A DNA stretch of 64,000 nucleotides from Sphingomonas sp. NFR15 (lineage in GTDB: Bacteria > Pseudomonadota > Alphaproteobacteria > Sphingomonadales > Sphingomonadaceae): NCBI RefSeq assembly GCF_900103265.1, contig NZ_FMWX01000006.1:186001-250000 (forward strand), given 5' to 3'. The stretch's first letter is position 1. Every line of letters begins with the position of its first letter. A program made the position numbers and the translations under genes. Positions 1-8,162 of this stretch are shown piece by piece. The notes beneath the pieces are model-generated. The model did not search any database. It saw nothing but the letters and a program-made list of their open reading frames with translations, and had not been told where the DNA came from.

Positions 1-403
1 CGAGGTGGATGCCGGTTTCGGCATAGGCGCGCGCGATGAAATCGGCGCCGTTGGCCGCGCGCCGGCACGCCTCGGTCGCGACCGCGCGCGACAGCGTGAC
101 GTTGCGGCGGCGCAATTTGTCCGAACAGATTTTCAGCGCGGCGACGGTGCGCTCGATCGCCGCATCGCTGAGCCGCCCCGACGAGGCGAGCCCCTCGCCG
201 AGCCGCACGATCCGCGAAAACGCATCGATCACCGCGAAACCGGCGCCCTGCGGCCGCACGATCAGCAGCCGGCAATTGTTGGTGCCGAGATCGAGCGCGG
301 CATAATGGCGCGCTCCCGGCCATTGCGCACGCGCCTCCTTCGGAGCCGGATGGGCGGAGGACTGCCCCCGCCGATGCGGCATTCTGGGCGAATGATCCCC
401 CAT
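1..403 (-). CDS. Ppx/GppA phosphatase family protein, N-terminal part (runs off the window)
   Basis: The first 134 codons are present; the rest lies before position 1. After a basic, proline-rich leader of about 33 residues comes ALDLGTNNCRLLIV (about residues 36-49), the phosphate-1 loop of the ASKHA fold as in exopolyphosphatase and guanosine pentaphosphate phosphatase. RIVRLGEGL and SRAVATEACRRA follow in the order usual for Ppx/GppA. Known role of the family: hydrolysis of polyphosphate or pppGpp in the cytoplasm, linked to the stringent and phosphate-starvation responses. The ATG at 401-403 is the most upstream ATG in frame; a later start nearer the ALDLG motif is possible because the leader is not conserved. 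Ppx cannot be told from GppA with only the N-terminus. Confidence 0.85.
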   Translation of the reverse strand, partial: MGDHSPRMPHRRGQSSAHPAPKEARAQWPGARHYAALDLGTNNCRLLIVRPQGAGFAVIDAFSRIVRLGEGLASSGRLSDAAIERTVAALKICSDKLRRRNVTLSRAVATEACRRAANGADFIARAYAETGIHL

Positions 404-523
404 GCCGTCAACTCACTCTCTACATCATCTGCCGTTGCGACGTGCCGGAATGGCCCGCGCCCGGTGCTTGGGTGCCACGCTACCGCAGGCGAACGGATGC
501 GGCAAGCGGGCGACGTGAGTCAG

Positions 524-552
524 TTGACAGCCCAGCGCGCGCCACCTAAGGG
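524..552 (+). promoter_or_regulatory. candidate promoter of tRNA-Gln
   Basis: TTGACA at 524-529 is a perfect -35 box. After a 17-base spacer comes TAAGGG (547-552), a weak -10 box. Initiation would fall a few bases before the tRNA at 565. The spacing fits, but the -10 match is poor, so this is tentative. Confidence 0.35.
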
Positions 553-564
553 GCCAGTCCGCGT

Positions 565-638
565 TGCCCCGTCGTCTAAAGGTAAGACTACGGACTCTGA
601 CTCCGTCAATTGAGGTTCGAATCCTCACGGGGCATCCA
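565..638 (+). tRNA. tRNA-Gln (anticodon CTG)
   Basis: The acceptor stem TGCCCCG (565-571) pairs with CGGGGCA (628-634). The anticodon arm ACGGA/TCCGT (590-594/602-606) encloses loop CTCTGAC, giving anticodon CTG (597-599), which reads CAG. The T arm GAGGTTCGAATCCTC has the conserved TTCGAAT loop. Discriminator T is at 635 and CCA is encoded at 636-638. It is divergent from the Ppx/GppA gene and is followed by a RhuM-family gene, so it may once have been an integration site. Confidence 0.95.
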
Positions 639-735
639 GCGGCTCGTCATATCGATGGGATCGCTCGGCAATCTCCGAGCGCTCGGCACTGCCGCCGAAA
701 TTGAGTCCCCCAATTGGGCGCGCTGACGATCAGGA

Positions 736-1770
736 TCATCGACGCGTCGGGCGACTGGTTTTGGGGAGGGCGTTGTCCTGCGCTTTCAGCGCGGCCATCA
801 TCTTATCGGCTTCGATCTGGCGCTCGGCCTTTCGGGCCGCGCTGTAGATTTCGTACTGGCGCTCGGCATGCCGCTTCGCATCGGGCGCCGACACGCTCCC
901 GCCGTGGGTGAGCACGACGCGGCCGAGAGATTGGAGCTGCCGGTCCAAGATGCGGCGTGCGTCGTCCATCATGACCAAACGACCGACAGCGGCTTGGTCC
1001 TCGAAGATGTCAAGAAGGATGGTGGTCAGGCGATTCAGCTCCTTGACCTCCGAATTGCCGAAATAGTTTTTGGAGACGGTGACGTCACCCTTTCTGATGG
1101 TATCGTTCGGCCAAGTGGTCAGGCCCATGTTGGGCTGGGTCACGTCGGCGCGGGTGGCGAGTATTTCAGCGGGCGTACGCGACGTCACCGCATAGACGAT
1201 CTTGGCCTGGGTCTTGGTGTAGAAATCTCGCCACGCTTCAGATTTGGCACCATAATCCTGGCACATGGCGCAGATCTTACGCAGTTCGCGATAGACGTTC
1301 GCCTCGTCCGAGCGGATATCCCGGATGATCTCGCGCAGTTCGGCGATGCGATCCGCATTCTCCGGCTGCTTGAGGCGGACGGAATCGATCACGAAACCCT
1401 TGGTCGCGAACTGCACCAGCTTCTCGGTCGCCCAGCGCCGGAACAGCGTAGCCTGAGCCGACGACACCCGATAGCCGACCGATATGACCATATCGAGGCT
1501 GTAGAGGTTCGCGGGGCGCCCGGTCGATGTTTGCGCTTTTTGCAAAGAAGTCGATTCGTCGAGTTCGCCTTCCTCCAGGATATTGCTGATATGCCTGGAT
1601 ATAACCGAGACATCCCGCCCAAAGAGGTCGGCGATCTGCGCTTGGGTCATCCATAGCGCCTCGCCTATATATCGAATGTCGAGGCGCATGCCCTTGTCGG
1701 TGCCATAAACGAGAAAGCGGTCGCCCGTCTTCTCATCCTCGTGCAAAACCACAGGGTCCATTTCCGGCAT
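736..1770 (-). CDS. RhuM-family (virulence RhuM-like) protein
   Basis: A protein of 344 residues resembling the RhuM family, first named from Salmonella pathogenicity island 3. Residues 40-62 (WMTQAQIADLF...VSVISRHI) form a helix-turn-helix-like segment, followed by GRPANLYSLDMVISVGYRV and FRRWATEKL, both typical of the family. The middle part is rich in charged helices and the tail is lysine/arginine rich. The start is the ATG at 1768-1770 because GGAGG lies 6 bases upstream; an in-frame extension to 1830 lacks support. The biochemical function of RhuM proteins is not established; they are scattered in islands and often sit near restriction or defence genes. The position directly behind tRNA-Gln agrees with an accessory origin. 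Composition is only mildly different from the flanks. Confidence 0.85.
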   Translation of the reverse strand: MPEMDPVVLHEDEKTGDRFLVYGTDKGMRLDIRYIGEALWMTQAQIADLFGRDVSVISRHISNILEEGELDESTSLQKAQTSTGRPANLYSLDMVISVGYRVSSAQATLFRRWATEKLVQFATKGFVIDSVRLKQPENADRIAELREIIRDIRSDEANVYRELRKICAMCQDYGAKSEAWRDFYTKTQAKIVYAVTSRTPAEILATRADVTQPNMGLTTWPNDTIRKGDVTVSKNYFGNSEVKELNRLTTILLDIFEDQAAVGRLVMMDDARRILDRQLQSLGRVVLTHGGSVSAPDAKRHAERQYEIYSAARKAERQIEADKMMAALKAQDNALPKTSRPTRR

Positions 1771-1969
1771 AGATCGCCTCCACGTCAGATGATTCGGCAA
1801 GCGGAACAATCGGGGAACGGCGGTTGCCATGCAAGGGGGCGATTTCGCGGCGGTTCGGCGAGACGTAAGCGGCGGTCACGAGCTTTGCCGCGATTGGCGC
1901 TTCCGTTGAACGGAAACATCTCCGACGACGGTCTTCTGGTGTCGGGCGGGGCGTTGTATCTGAAGCGCC

Positions 1970-2227
1970 ATGCCGAAGAAGCGCTATCTCACCGCCACGA
2001 TGCCCGACGGGTACGTCAAGACGATCGGGCCGACCGCGGCCGCGTTCACGCATTACTGGCGGATCGTCGCCGAGCTTGAGAACGGGCGGACCGAGGTGTT
2101 CTGGGGGCATGCAAAATCGCTCAAGGACGCGACCGGCAAGCGCGCCGCGACCAAGGAGGCCGCGGCGCAGCGTGGCTGGCGGAGCTACCGCTTCGAGATC
2201 GCCGAATTGACCGAGACGACGGGCTGA
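1970..2227 (+). CDS. small conserved-looking hypothetical protein (85 aa)
   Basis: Not recognised. The protein opens MPKKRYLTATMPDGYVKTIG and contains a tryptophan/tyrosine-rich stretch (FTHYWRIVAELENGRTEVFWG, residues about 27-47) and a lysine/alanine-rich helix (KSLKDATGKRAATKEAAAQ), with no membrane segment or signal peptide. Codons are strongly GC at third positions, like the surrounding real genes, which supports it as coding. The start at 1970 has no strong ribosome binding site. It stands alone on the + strand, tail to tail with thrS with a single base between the stop codons. It could be a small cytoplasmic protein of the RhuM accessory segment or an ordinary sphingomonad orphan. Confidence 0.6.
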   Translation: MPKKRYLTATMPDGYVKTIGPTAAAFTHYWRIVAELENGRTEVFWGHAKSLKDATGKRAATKEAAAQRGWRSYRFEIAELTETTG

Positions 2228-2228
2228 A

Positions 2229-4229
2229 TCACCGCAGATCGGGCGGGGTCGCCTCGGCCTTCAACCGAGCGATCACCGCGTCGAGCGACAGCACTTCCTG
2301 CTTCGCGTCCTCGCCAAGCGGGCGGAGCGCGACGGTGCCTTCCTCGGCTTCGCGCTTGCCGACCACCAGCAGGTTCGGAACCTTCGCCAGCGAATGTTCG
2401 CGCACCTTGTAGTTGATCTTTTCGTTGCGCAGGTCGGTCTCGACGCGCAGCCCCGCCGCCTTGAGCTTGGCCGCGACCACGGCGGCATACTCATCGGCGT
2501 CCGACACGATCGTCGCCACCACCGCCTGCACCGGCGCGAGCCAGAGCGGGAAGCGGCCGGCGTGGTGTTCGATCAGGATGCCGAGGAAGCGTTCGAACGT
2601 GCCGAGGATCGCGCGGTGGAGCATCACCGGGCGGTGGCGCTCGCCGTCATCGCCGACGTACGAGGCATCGAGCCGCTCGGGCAGCACCCGGTCGGACTGG
2701 ATCGTGCCGACCTGCCACGTCCGCCCGATCGCATCTGTGAGGTGGAATTCGAGCTTGGGCGCGTAGAACGCGCCTTCGCCGGGCAGTTCCTCGAACCTGG
2801 CCTTGATCGCCTCGCTCAAATCCGATTGCAGCACCGCCTCGCGGAGTTCCTGCTCGGCCTTGTCCCACATCGCATCGTCGCCGAAGCGCTTGTCGGGGCG
2901 CAGCGCGAGCTTGACCGCATACTCCTCGAAACCGAGGTCGCGGTACACGCTGTCGAGCAGCTCGCAGAAGGCGCGGACCTCGCCGATCAACTGGTCCTCG
3001 CGCACGAAGATATGCGCGTCGTCCTGGGTGAACTGGCGCACGCGCATGATGCCGTGGAGCGCGCCGTGCGGTTCGTTGCGGTGGCAGCAGCCGAATTCGG
3101 CCATGCGGATCGGCAGGTCGCGGTAGGATTTGATGCCCTGGCGGAAGATCAGCACATGCGCCGGGCAGTTCATCGGCTTCAACGCCATCAGATCGGCCTT
3201 GCCCGACAGGATCGGGCCGTCCTCTTCGGCATTGGGGATTTCGTCGGGCACCACGAACATATTCTCGCGGTACTTGCCCCAATGGCCCGATTGCTCCCAC
3301 TGGCGCGCGTCCATCAACTGCGGCGTCTTGACCTCGGCATAGCCGGCGGCGTCGAGCCGGCGGCGCATATACGCCTCGAGCGCGCGCCACAGCACGAAGC
3401 CCTTGGGGTGCCAGAACACCGAGCCTTGCGCTTCGCTCTGGAGGTGGAACAGGTCCATCTCTTGCCCGATGCGGCGGTGGTCGCGCTTGGCGGCCTCTTC
3501 CAGCCGCGTGAGATGCTCGGCGAGCTGCTTCTTGTTGAGCCAGCCGGTGCCGTAGATGCGGCTGAGCATCGCGTTGTTCTGGTCGCCGCGCCAATAGGCG
3601 CCCGAGACGCGCGTCAGCTTGAACGCATCGGGATCGAGCTTGCCGGTCGAGGCGAGGTGGGGGCCACGGCACATGTCGAGCCAGTCGCCGCCCGACCAAT
3701 AGACCGTCAGCGGCTCGTCACCGGGCAGTTCGGCGGCCCATTCGGCCTTGAACGTCTCGCCCTGCTCGCGCCAGCGCGCGATCAGCGCCTCGCGCTCCCA
3801 CACTTCGCGCTTGAGCGGCTTGTCGGCGCGGATGATGGCGCGCATCGCCTCCTCGATCGCGGGGAGGTCTTCCTCGGTTAAGGGGCGGTCCTTTGGCGCG
3901 AAATCATAATAGAAGCCGTCGTCGGTCGAGGGACCGAAGGTGATCTGCGTGCCGGGGAAGAGCTGCTGCACCGCCTCGGCGAGGATGTGGGCATAATCGT
4001 GGCGCACGAGTTCGAGCGCGTCGGCCTCGTCGCGCGCGGTCACCAGCGCGAGCTGCGAATCGTGCTCGAACGGGCGCGTGATGTCGCGCAACTCGCCATC
4101 GACGCGCGCGCCGAGCGCCGCCTTGGCGAGACCCGGCCCGATCGCCGCGGCGATGTCCGCCGGGGTGGTCCCCGGGGCTACCTCACGGACGGAACCGTCG
4201 GGCAGCGTGATGCGGAACATTTCGGACAT
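2229..4229 (-). CDS. thrS: threonine--tRNA ligase
   Basis: Charges tRNA-Thr with threonine. The 666 residues are close to the usual bacterial length (about 640-670). Domains in order: TGS domain (about 1-65, starting [13 protein letters not shown]); the editing domain with its HDYAH metal-type motif near residue 100 and a later conserved CRGPH; the class II catalytic core with MNCPAH (zinc cysteine), motif 2 region [22 protein letters not shown] (zinc histidine) and motif 3 with [11 protein letters not shown]; and a C-terminal anticodon-binding domain. All three zinc ligands (Cys, His, His) are visible. The start at 4229 (MSEMFRITL) was chosen because the TGS domain begins directly after it; an ATG three codons later is equally possible. 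No leader RNA structure of the T-box type was seen upstream. Confidence 0.97.
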   Translation of the reverse strand: MSEMFRITLPDGSVREVAPGTTPADIAAAIGPGLAKAALGARVDGELRDITRPFEHDSQLALVTARDEADALELVRHDYAHILAEAVQQLFPGTQITFGPSTDDGFYYDFAPKDRPLTEEDLPAIEEAMRAIIRADKPLKREVWEREALIARWREQGETFKAEWAAELPGDEPLTVYWSGGDWLDMCRGPHLASTGKLDPDAFKLTRVSGAYWRGDQNNAMLSRIYGTGWLNKKQLAEHLTRLEEAAKRDHRRIGQEMDLFHLQSEAQGSVFWHPKGFVLWRALEAYMRRRLDAAGYAEVKTPQLMDARQWEQSGHWGKYRENMFVVPDEIPNAEEDGPILSGKADLMALKPMNCPAHVLIFRQGIKSYRDLPIRMAEFGCCHRNEPHGALHGIMRVRQFTQDDAHIFVREDQLIGEVRAFCELLDSVYRDLGFEEYAVKLALRPDKRFGDDAMWDKAEQELREAVLQSDLSEAIKARFEELPGEGAFYAPKLEFHLTDAIGRTWQVGTIQSDRVLPERLDASYVGDDGERHRPVMLHRAILGTFERFLGILIEHHAGRFPLWLAPVQAVVATIVSDADEYAAVVAAKLKAAGLRVETDLRNEKINYKVREHSLAKVPNLLVVGKREAEEGTVALRPLGEDAKQEVLSLDAVIARLKAEATPPDLR

Positions 4230-4313
4230 GGAGGTTCGCTCGGTTTGAGGTGAGAGGATGCCGCTTATGCGGGGTGGAGGCATATAGGCAAGGTTTGACC
4301 GACTCGCCACCGC

Positions 4314-4400
4314 CGTCGCCCCGGCGCAGGCCGGGGCCGTTGGATGGCTGGGCGATCGGATTGCCCCAACCCAGCGGCCCCGGCCTTCGCCGGGGCGACG
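4314..4400. repeat. GC-rich inverted repeat behind the LD-carboxypeptidase gene
   Basis: The left arm 4314-4343 and right arm 4371-4400 are reverse complements at 28 of 30 positions (core GTCGCCCCGGC.CAGGCCGGGGC), with a 27-base loop. It starts one base past the stop of the downstream-facing LD-carboxypeptidase gene on the minus strand, where it could form a strong terminator hairpin. It is unlike the CCGTTCG repeat family found elsewhere in the window. Confidence 0.8.
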
Positions 4401-5219
4401 CTATGCCACCCCGAACGGCACCACCTTGTTCTCCGCATCATGCGCGATGTCGGCGCGGCCGAGATACGCGACGCCCATCTCGCCGCACCAGCGCGCGATC
4501 ATCTGCTCGGGCGTCTCGCCGAACGCGGGCACGTTGGGCTGGATGTCGGTGACGCGGCCGAGCCGGATGCCGGCAATGCCCTTCAACTGGGTCGCATGCG
4601 CGACCTGTGAGAGCATGCGGTCGATCCGATAGAGCGGTTCGGAGACTTCCTCGATCATCAGCACGTGATCGGTCAGGTCGGGCAGCCACGGCGTACCGAT
4701 CAGCGCGTTCAGGATCGAGAGGTTGAAGGCGGCGGCGGGGCGGCCGTCGAGGCTGGGTTCGAGGCCGGCGCGGTCGCCGCGTGCCAGCCAGGCGAGCGCG
4801 CGCATCACCTCACGCCCCTGGTCGCCGCCGCGGTTGACCTCGACCGGCATCGGCCCGTGCGCGGGGCGGCCGATCCGTCGGGCGTAGAGCGCGGCGAGCA
4901 GGAAGCCCATGTCGGAATAGCCGAGATACTGTTTGCGCGCCGCCGCCGGGCCGAGCTGCGGCATGACGGTGTGAAGGATGCGGTTCGAGCCATAGCCGCC
5001 GCGCGCGAACCAGATCGCGTCGAACGCGGGATCGTTGGCGAACTCCAGGAACGCGGCGGCGCGCACCGAATCGCTGCCGGCGAAATGGCCGTCCTCCACG
5101 AAGCATTGCGGGTGGAACACGATCTCCACCTCGGGGACGGTGATCGCGGCGAGCGCCTTGATGCGCGGTTCGACGACCGGATCGATCGGGCGCGCTGGCG
5201 CGCAGACGGCGATTTTCAT
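4401..5219 (-). CDS. ldcA: LD-carboxypeptidase (muramoyltetrapeptide carboxypeptidase, S66 family)
   Basis: Removes the terminal D-alanine from L-Ala-D-Glu-DAP-D-Ala tetrapeptides in the cytoplasm during peptidoglycan recycling. The 272 residues hold the S66 features: FARGGYGSNR (about 71-80), GYSDMGFL with the nucleophile-type Ser102, IEEVSEP with Glu190/191, and IAHDAENKVVPFG with the C-terminal His260 of the Ser-His-Glu triad. The start at 5219 (MKIAVCAPA) follows CAGGGCAAAAC, a usable ribosome binding site. The gene is divergent from a MurC-like ligase, which fits a recycling pair: one makes free tripeptide, the other could reattach it to UDP-MurNAc. A hairpin repeat follows the stop. Confidence 0.92.
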   Translation of the reverse strand: MKIAVCAPARPIDPVVEPRIKALAAITVPEVEIVFHPQCFVEDGHFAGSDSVRAAAFLEFANDPAFDAIWFARGGYGSNRILHTVMPQLGPAAARKQYLGYSDMGFLLAALYARRIGRPAHGPMPVEVNRGGDQGREVMRALAWLARGDRAGLEPSLDGRPAAAFNLSILNALIGTPWLPDLTDHVLMIEEVSEPLYRIDRMLSQVAHATQLKGIAGIRLGRVTDIQPNVPAFGETPEQMIARWCGEMGVAYLGRADIAHDAENKVVPFGVA

Positions 5220-5246
5220 GTTTTGCCCTGATCCATGCCGCAAACT

Positions 5247-5316
5247 CCGTTCGCCCCGAGCGAAGTCGAGGGGCAAGCGCGGCGCATAGTGTCTCGACTG
5301 CGCTCGACACGAACGG
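5247..5316. repeat. CCGTTCG-family inverted repeat, copy 1
   Basis: The left arm CCGTTCGCCCCGAGCGAAGT... (5247-5274) and right arm 5289-5316, whose reverse complement reads CCGTTCGTGTCGAGCGCAGT..., form an imperfect inverted repeat in the divergent region between ldcA and the MurC-like gene. It occupies the space where the promoters of both genes would be expected. Confidence 0.8.
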
Positions 5317-5359
5317 TCGAGGTTGCTCCGGCTTGCGAAAGCTTCGATAGCGTGCCGCC

Positions 5360-6772
5360 ATGCAATCCGCCAAACCCCACGTTTCGCGCCCCTACTTCTT
5401 CGTCGGTATCGGCGGCAGCGGGATGATGCCGCTGGCGATGATCCTTGCGGCGCGCGGCGCGCGCGTGGCGGGGTCGGATCGCGCGCTCGATCAGGCGCGG
5501 CTGCCCGCCAAGTTCGAGGCGCTGCGCGCGCTCGGCATCGATCTGTTCGCGCAGGACGGCAGCGGCGTGACCTCGCCCGAGCAGATCGTGGTCGCCTCTG
5601 CGGCGATCGAAGCGACCGTCGCCGATATCGTCGCGGCGGAGGCGGTCGGCGCGCAGCGGCTGAGCCGCGCGCAACTGCTCGCCGAGCTGTTCAACGCCAG
5701 CACGCTGCCGATCGGTGTCGCCGGCACCAGCGGCAAATCGACCGTCACCGGCATGATCGGCTGGATTTTGCACGCCTGCCACCGCGACCCGACGGTGATG
5801 AACGGCGCGGTGATGAAGAATTTCGTGGCGCCGCAAGCCCCGTTCGCGAGCGCGCTGGTCGGCGCCGGCGACGCGTTCGTCAGCGAGGTCGATGAGAGCG
5901 ACGGCTCGATCGCGCTATACCGGCCGAAGATCGCCGTGCTCAACAACGTCAGCCTCGATCACAAATCGCTCGACGAACTGCGCATGCTGTTCGGCGATTT
6001 CGCGCGCGCGGCGGAGACGGTGATCCTCAACATCGGCGATGCCGAGACGGCGGCGCTGGCGGCATCGCTCGCCACCCCGCCGATCACCTTCGCGGTGGAA
6101 GGCACGGCCGAACTGGTCGCGAAAAATCTCGTGCCCGAGCCGTTCGCGATCAGCTTCGATCTCGTCGCGGACGGGGTGCGCCATCCGGTTCGGCTGGCGG
6201 TGCCGGGGCGGCACAACGTCTCGAACGCGCTCGCCGCGATCGGCGCGGCGCGCGCGGCCGGCGTGCCGCTCGCCGAGGCGATCGAGGCGATCGAGGGGTT
6301 CGTTGGGCTCAAGCGCCGCTTCGAGCTGGTCGGCGAAGCTGGCGGCGTGTCGGTGATTGACGATTTCGGGCATAATCCCGACAAGATCGCCGCGACGCTC
6401 GATACGCTCCATGCCTTCCCGGGGCGATTGCTCGTGCTGTTCCAGCCGCACGGCTATGGCCCGCTCAAGGTGATGCGGCATGAACTCGCCGCGATGTTCC
6501 GCGAGACGCTGGCGGCGGAGGATCTGCTCGTGCTGCCCGATCCGGTCTATCAGGGCGGCACGGTGACGCGTGCGGTGACCAGCGCCGATCTGGTCGCCGA
6601 TATCGGTGGCCGCGCGCGGCACATCCCCGATCGCGCCGAGGCCGCTGCCGCGCTGGTCGCGGACGCGCGTGCGGGCGACCGCATCGTCGTGATGGGCGCG
6701 CGCGACGACACGCTGAGCCAACTCGCCGCCGACATGCTGACGCAAATTGCCGCCCGGCCCACTGCGGGCTAA
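5360..6772 (+). CDS. MurC-like Mur ligase family protein (probable muropeptide ligase)
   Basis: A complete Mur ligase of 470 residues: N-terminal nucleotide-sugar domain opening [14 protein letters not shown] (about 13-26), central ATPase domain with P-loop [10 protein letters not shown] (119-128), catalytic acid region EVDESDGS (176-183), and C-terminal domain with VIDDFGHNP (332-340) and FQPHGYGP. The family joins UDP-MurNAc to an amino acid or peptide. The GIGGSGM loop resembles MurC rather than classical Mpl (GICGTFMGG), and the P-loop GTSGKST differs from the GTHGKTTT usual in MurC. Standing alone, outside a murC-ddl-ftsQ cluster and divergent from ldcA, it is more likely a recycling ligase with an Mpl-like role than the essential MurC. 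That role is inferred from context. Confidence 0.8.
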   Translation: MQSAKPHVSRPYFFVGIGGSGMMPLAMILAARGARVAGSDRALDQARLPAKFEALRALGIDLFAQDGSGVTSPEQIVVASAAIEATVADIVAAEAVGAQRLSRAQLLAELFNASTLPIGVAGTSGKSTVTGMIGWILHACHRDPTVMNGAVMKNFVAPQAPFASALVGAGDAFVSEVDESDGSIALYRPKIAVLNNVSLDHKSLDELRMLFGDFARAAETVILNIGDAETAALAASLATPPITFAVEGTAELVAKNLVPEPFAISFDLVADGVRHPVRLAVPGRHNVSNALAAIGAARAAGVPLAEAIEAIEGFVGLKRRFELVGEAGGVSVIDDFGHNPDKIAATLDTLHAFPGRLLVLFQPHGYGPLKVMRHELAAMFRETLAAEDLLVLPDPVYQGGTVTRAVTSADLVADIGGRARHIPDRAEAAAALVADARAGDRIVVMGARDDTLSQLAADMLTQIAARPTAG

Positions 6773-6794
6773 AAGGGGGCGAAGGAGTCCAGCC

Positions 6795-7049
6795 ATGTTC
6801 CGCCGCCTGTTCCTCGATCATCCCGCCTCGGTCGGCGAAAGCTATGGCGAGCATTTCGGCGTGGCGTCGCGCTTCGGCGTGACGATGATCGCCGCCGGTG
6901 TCGCCGCGCTGATCCACGGCATCCTGCCGTTCGCGTTCAAGACGACCGGCAGCCGCACGATCATCCGCCTCCACCGCCAGATCGCCGAGAAGCGCGCGGC
7001 GACGGCGGCGGCGACCGAGCAGGTGAAGACGGTTGAGTACGTCATTTAA
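6795..7049 (+). CDS. small membrane protein, DUF6356-like
   Basis: 84 residues starting MFRRLFLDHPASVGESYGEH, with one hydrophobic segment at about 27-48 (FGVTMIAAGVAALIHGILPF) followed by a basic helix (RLHRQIAEKRAATAAATEQ). This arrangement matches a small sphingomonad family I associate with DUF6356; I am moderately sure of the name and know no function. AAGGAG at 6782-6787 gives a good ribosome binding site for the ATG at 6795. It lies 22 bases behind the MurC-like gene and is probably co-transcribed with it. The location is predicted to be the inner membrane. Confidence 0.75.
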   Translation: MFRRLFLDHPASVGESYGEHFGVASRFGVTMIAAGVAALIHGILPFAFKTTGSRTIIRLHRQIAEKRAATAAATEQVKTVEYVI

Positions 7050-7068
7050 TCGGTTCCGGCCCTAAACC

Positions 7069-7187
7069 CCGTTCGCCCTGAGCCTGTCGAAGGGCGTGCC
7101 AAGAGCGCTGCGTCTGTAGCACGTGCCCTTCGGCTGGCTGGCAAGCCAGCCGCTCAGGACAGGCTTCGACAGGCTCAGCACGAACGG
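7069..7187. repeat. CCGTTCG-family inverted repeat, copy 2 (composite)
   Basis: Outer arms CCGTTCGCCCTGAGCCTGTC... (7069-) and ...GACAGGCTCAGCACGAACGG (-7187) enclose an internal hairpin CGGCTGGC/GCCAGCCG (7131-7152). The stretch from CCCTTCGGCTGGCTGG to GACAGGCTCAG is almost identical to the right part of copy 9 at 52061-52206. It lies between two + strand genes. Confidence 0.8.
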
Positions 7188-7270
7188 GCTTGGGTGCGAG
7201 CGGTGCATTTTCGCTGCGGGACCGGGTATTTTGGCTTGCGCCGCGCCGCACCGCGTGGCTTGGGGCGCGG

Positions 7271-7636
7271 ATGGCAAAGTCCGCAACCGATCTGATGCAG
7301 GATATCCTCGTCGCCGCGACGCTCGATGCGTTCATGGCGCTCAAGAAGGCGTCGGGCGGGCTGCCCAACGCGCTGGTGCGCGACCTCAACGCGGTTCACG
7401 CCAACACCACGCTCGCCGATCTGCCCGCCGAGGTGCAGGCGGCAATCACCGCCAGCGTGCGCGATGCGTTCGCGCGGCTGCTCAAGGAAGGCTATACCGT
7501 CGCGCCGAGCCGGGGCGCGCCGCCGCCGCCCACGCCGCGCGGCCCGACGCCACCGCCGCGCTCGCGCGCCAAATCCGGGCCGCCTACGGTCGAGACACGC
7601 CGCCCGCGCCCGCCGGTCAAGCCGAAGGGGCGCTGA
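7271..7636 (+). CDS. hypothetical protein with proline-rich tail (121 aa)
   Basis: Not recognised by function. The N-terminal two thirds (MAKSATDLMQDILVAATLDA..., residues 1-78) look like a small helical domain; the last 40 residues are rich in proline and arginine (SRGAPPPPTPRGPTPPP), probably disordered and basic. The start at 7271 was chosen because the stretch before it comes from the repeat region, although an in-frame start at 7190 exists; no clear ribosome binding site decides it. No signal peptide or membrane segment. The third-position GC pattern is that of a real gene. It is tail to tail with the next small gene. Confidence 0.65.
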   Translation: MAKSATDLMQDILVAATLDAFMALKKASGGLPNALVRDLNAVHANTTLADLPAEVQAAITASVRDAFARLLKEGYTVAPSRGAPPPPTPRGPTPPPRSRAKSGPPTVETRRPRPPVKPKGR

Positions 7637-7639
7637 GCC

Positions 7640-7843
7640 TCACTTCTCGGAAATCGCATTGGCGAGGACGGCGAGATCGTTGGCATCCACCGCCGTGCCG
7701 GTCACATCGGTGTCGGTCGTCGCATTGGCCGCGACCGCCTGCTTGTCCGGCGTCACGCCGACGAACTCGACGGCGCTCCACAGGATGCCCCCGGCCCAGA
7801 GCAGCGCCGCCCAGCGGCTGCGGAAGAGTTTGGCATAGGGCAT
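7640..7843 (-). CDS. small single-pass membrane protein, hypothetical (67 aa)
   Basis: Starts MPYAKLFRSRWAALLWAGG and has one hydrophobic stretch at about residues 10-30 with a tryptophan-rich edge, followed by a polar tail rich in Ala, Thr and Asp. It is probably anchored in the inner membrane with the tail outside. The ATG at 7841-7843 is one option; a TTG nine codons upstream (7868-7870) preceded by TAGGGAT is the alternative. It is convergent with the preceding proline-tailed gene, three bases apart. The function is unknown. Confidence 0.6.
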   Translation of the reverse strand: MPYAKLFRSRWAALLWAGGILWSAVEFVGVTPDKQAVAANATTDTDVTGTAVDANDLAVLANAISEK

Positions 7844-7975
7844 GGCGCCGCCGTAGCGGCGATTGGTCAACCGATCCCTAAATGTCGCGCAGAGGCGGTG
7901 GGCCGGTCGCGGGCTCTCTCTTCTTTTCGGCGATCTTTGCGCGAATCAGGAAGCGCGTCGCTTGGGGCGATTTTG

Positions 7976-8085
7976 CACGCGGAGGCGCGGAGGCGCGAAG
8001 AGAGAAAAAGGAAGATTGAGGGTACGTGGGCGGGGCGCTGGCTTGCTTGATCGGCAACCTCTCTGCGCCTCCGCGCCTCCGCGTG
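7976..8085. repeat. inverted repeat of CGCGGAGGCGCGGAGGC type
   Basis: CACGCGGAGGCGCGGAGGCGC (7976-7996, then GAAGAGAG to 8004) is matched by GCGCCTCCGCGCCTCCGCGTG (8065-8085), a perfect 21-base inverted repeat with an additional AGAG/CTCT extension. Each arm also contains a short internal direct repeat (GCGGAGGC). This is a second repeat family. It fills most of the roughly 320-base gap (7844-8162) upstream of polA, where nothing else was seen. Confidence 0.8.
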
Positions 8086-8162
8086 ATCTTAAAGCAACAG
8101 CCCGGCCCCGGCGATTCTAAGCCTTTGTGCTGTTTCTCGCGCTGGGCTATTCCGCGCGCACA

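Noticed and set aside
1733..2110. A 125-codon minus-strand frame crossing the RhuM start and the 85-residue gene
   Set aside because: It overlaps two better supported genes, and its translation is Arg/Pro-rich without domains.
2394..3881. Plus-strand open frame of 495 codons opposite thrS
   Set aside because: Shadow of thrS with no recognisable domain; thrS is intact on the minus strand.
4230..4313. Possible T-box or other leader RNA before thrS
   Set aside because: No T-box sequence, no specifier stem and only a short upstream gap; not expected in alphaproteobacteria.
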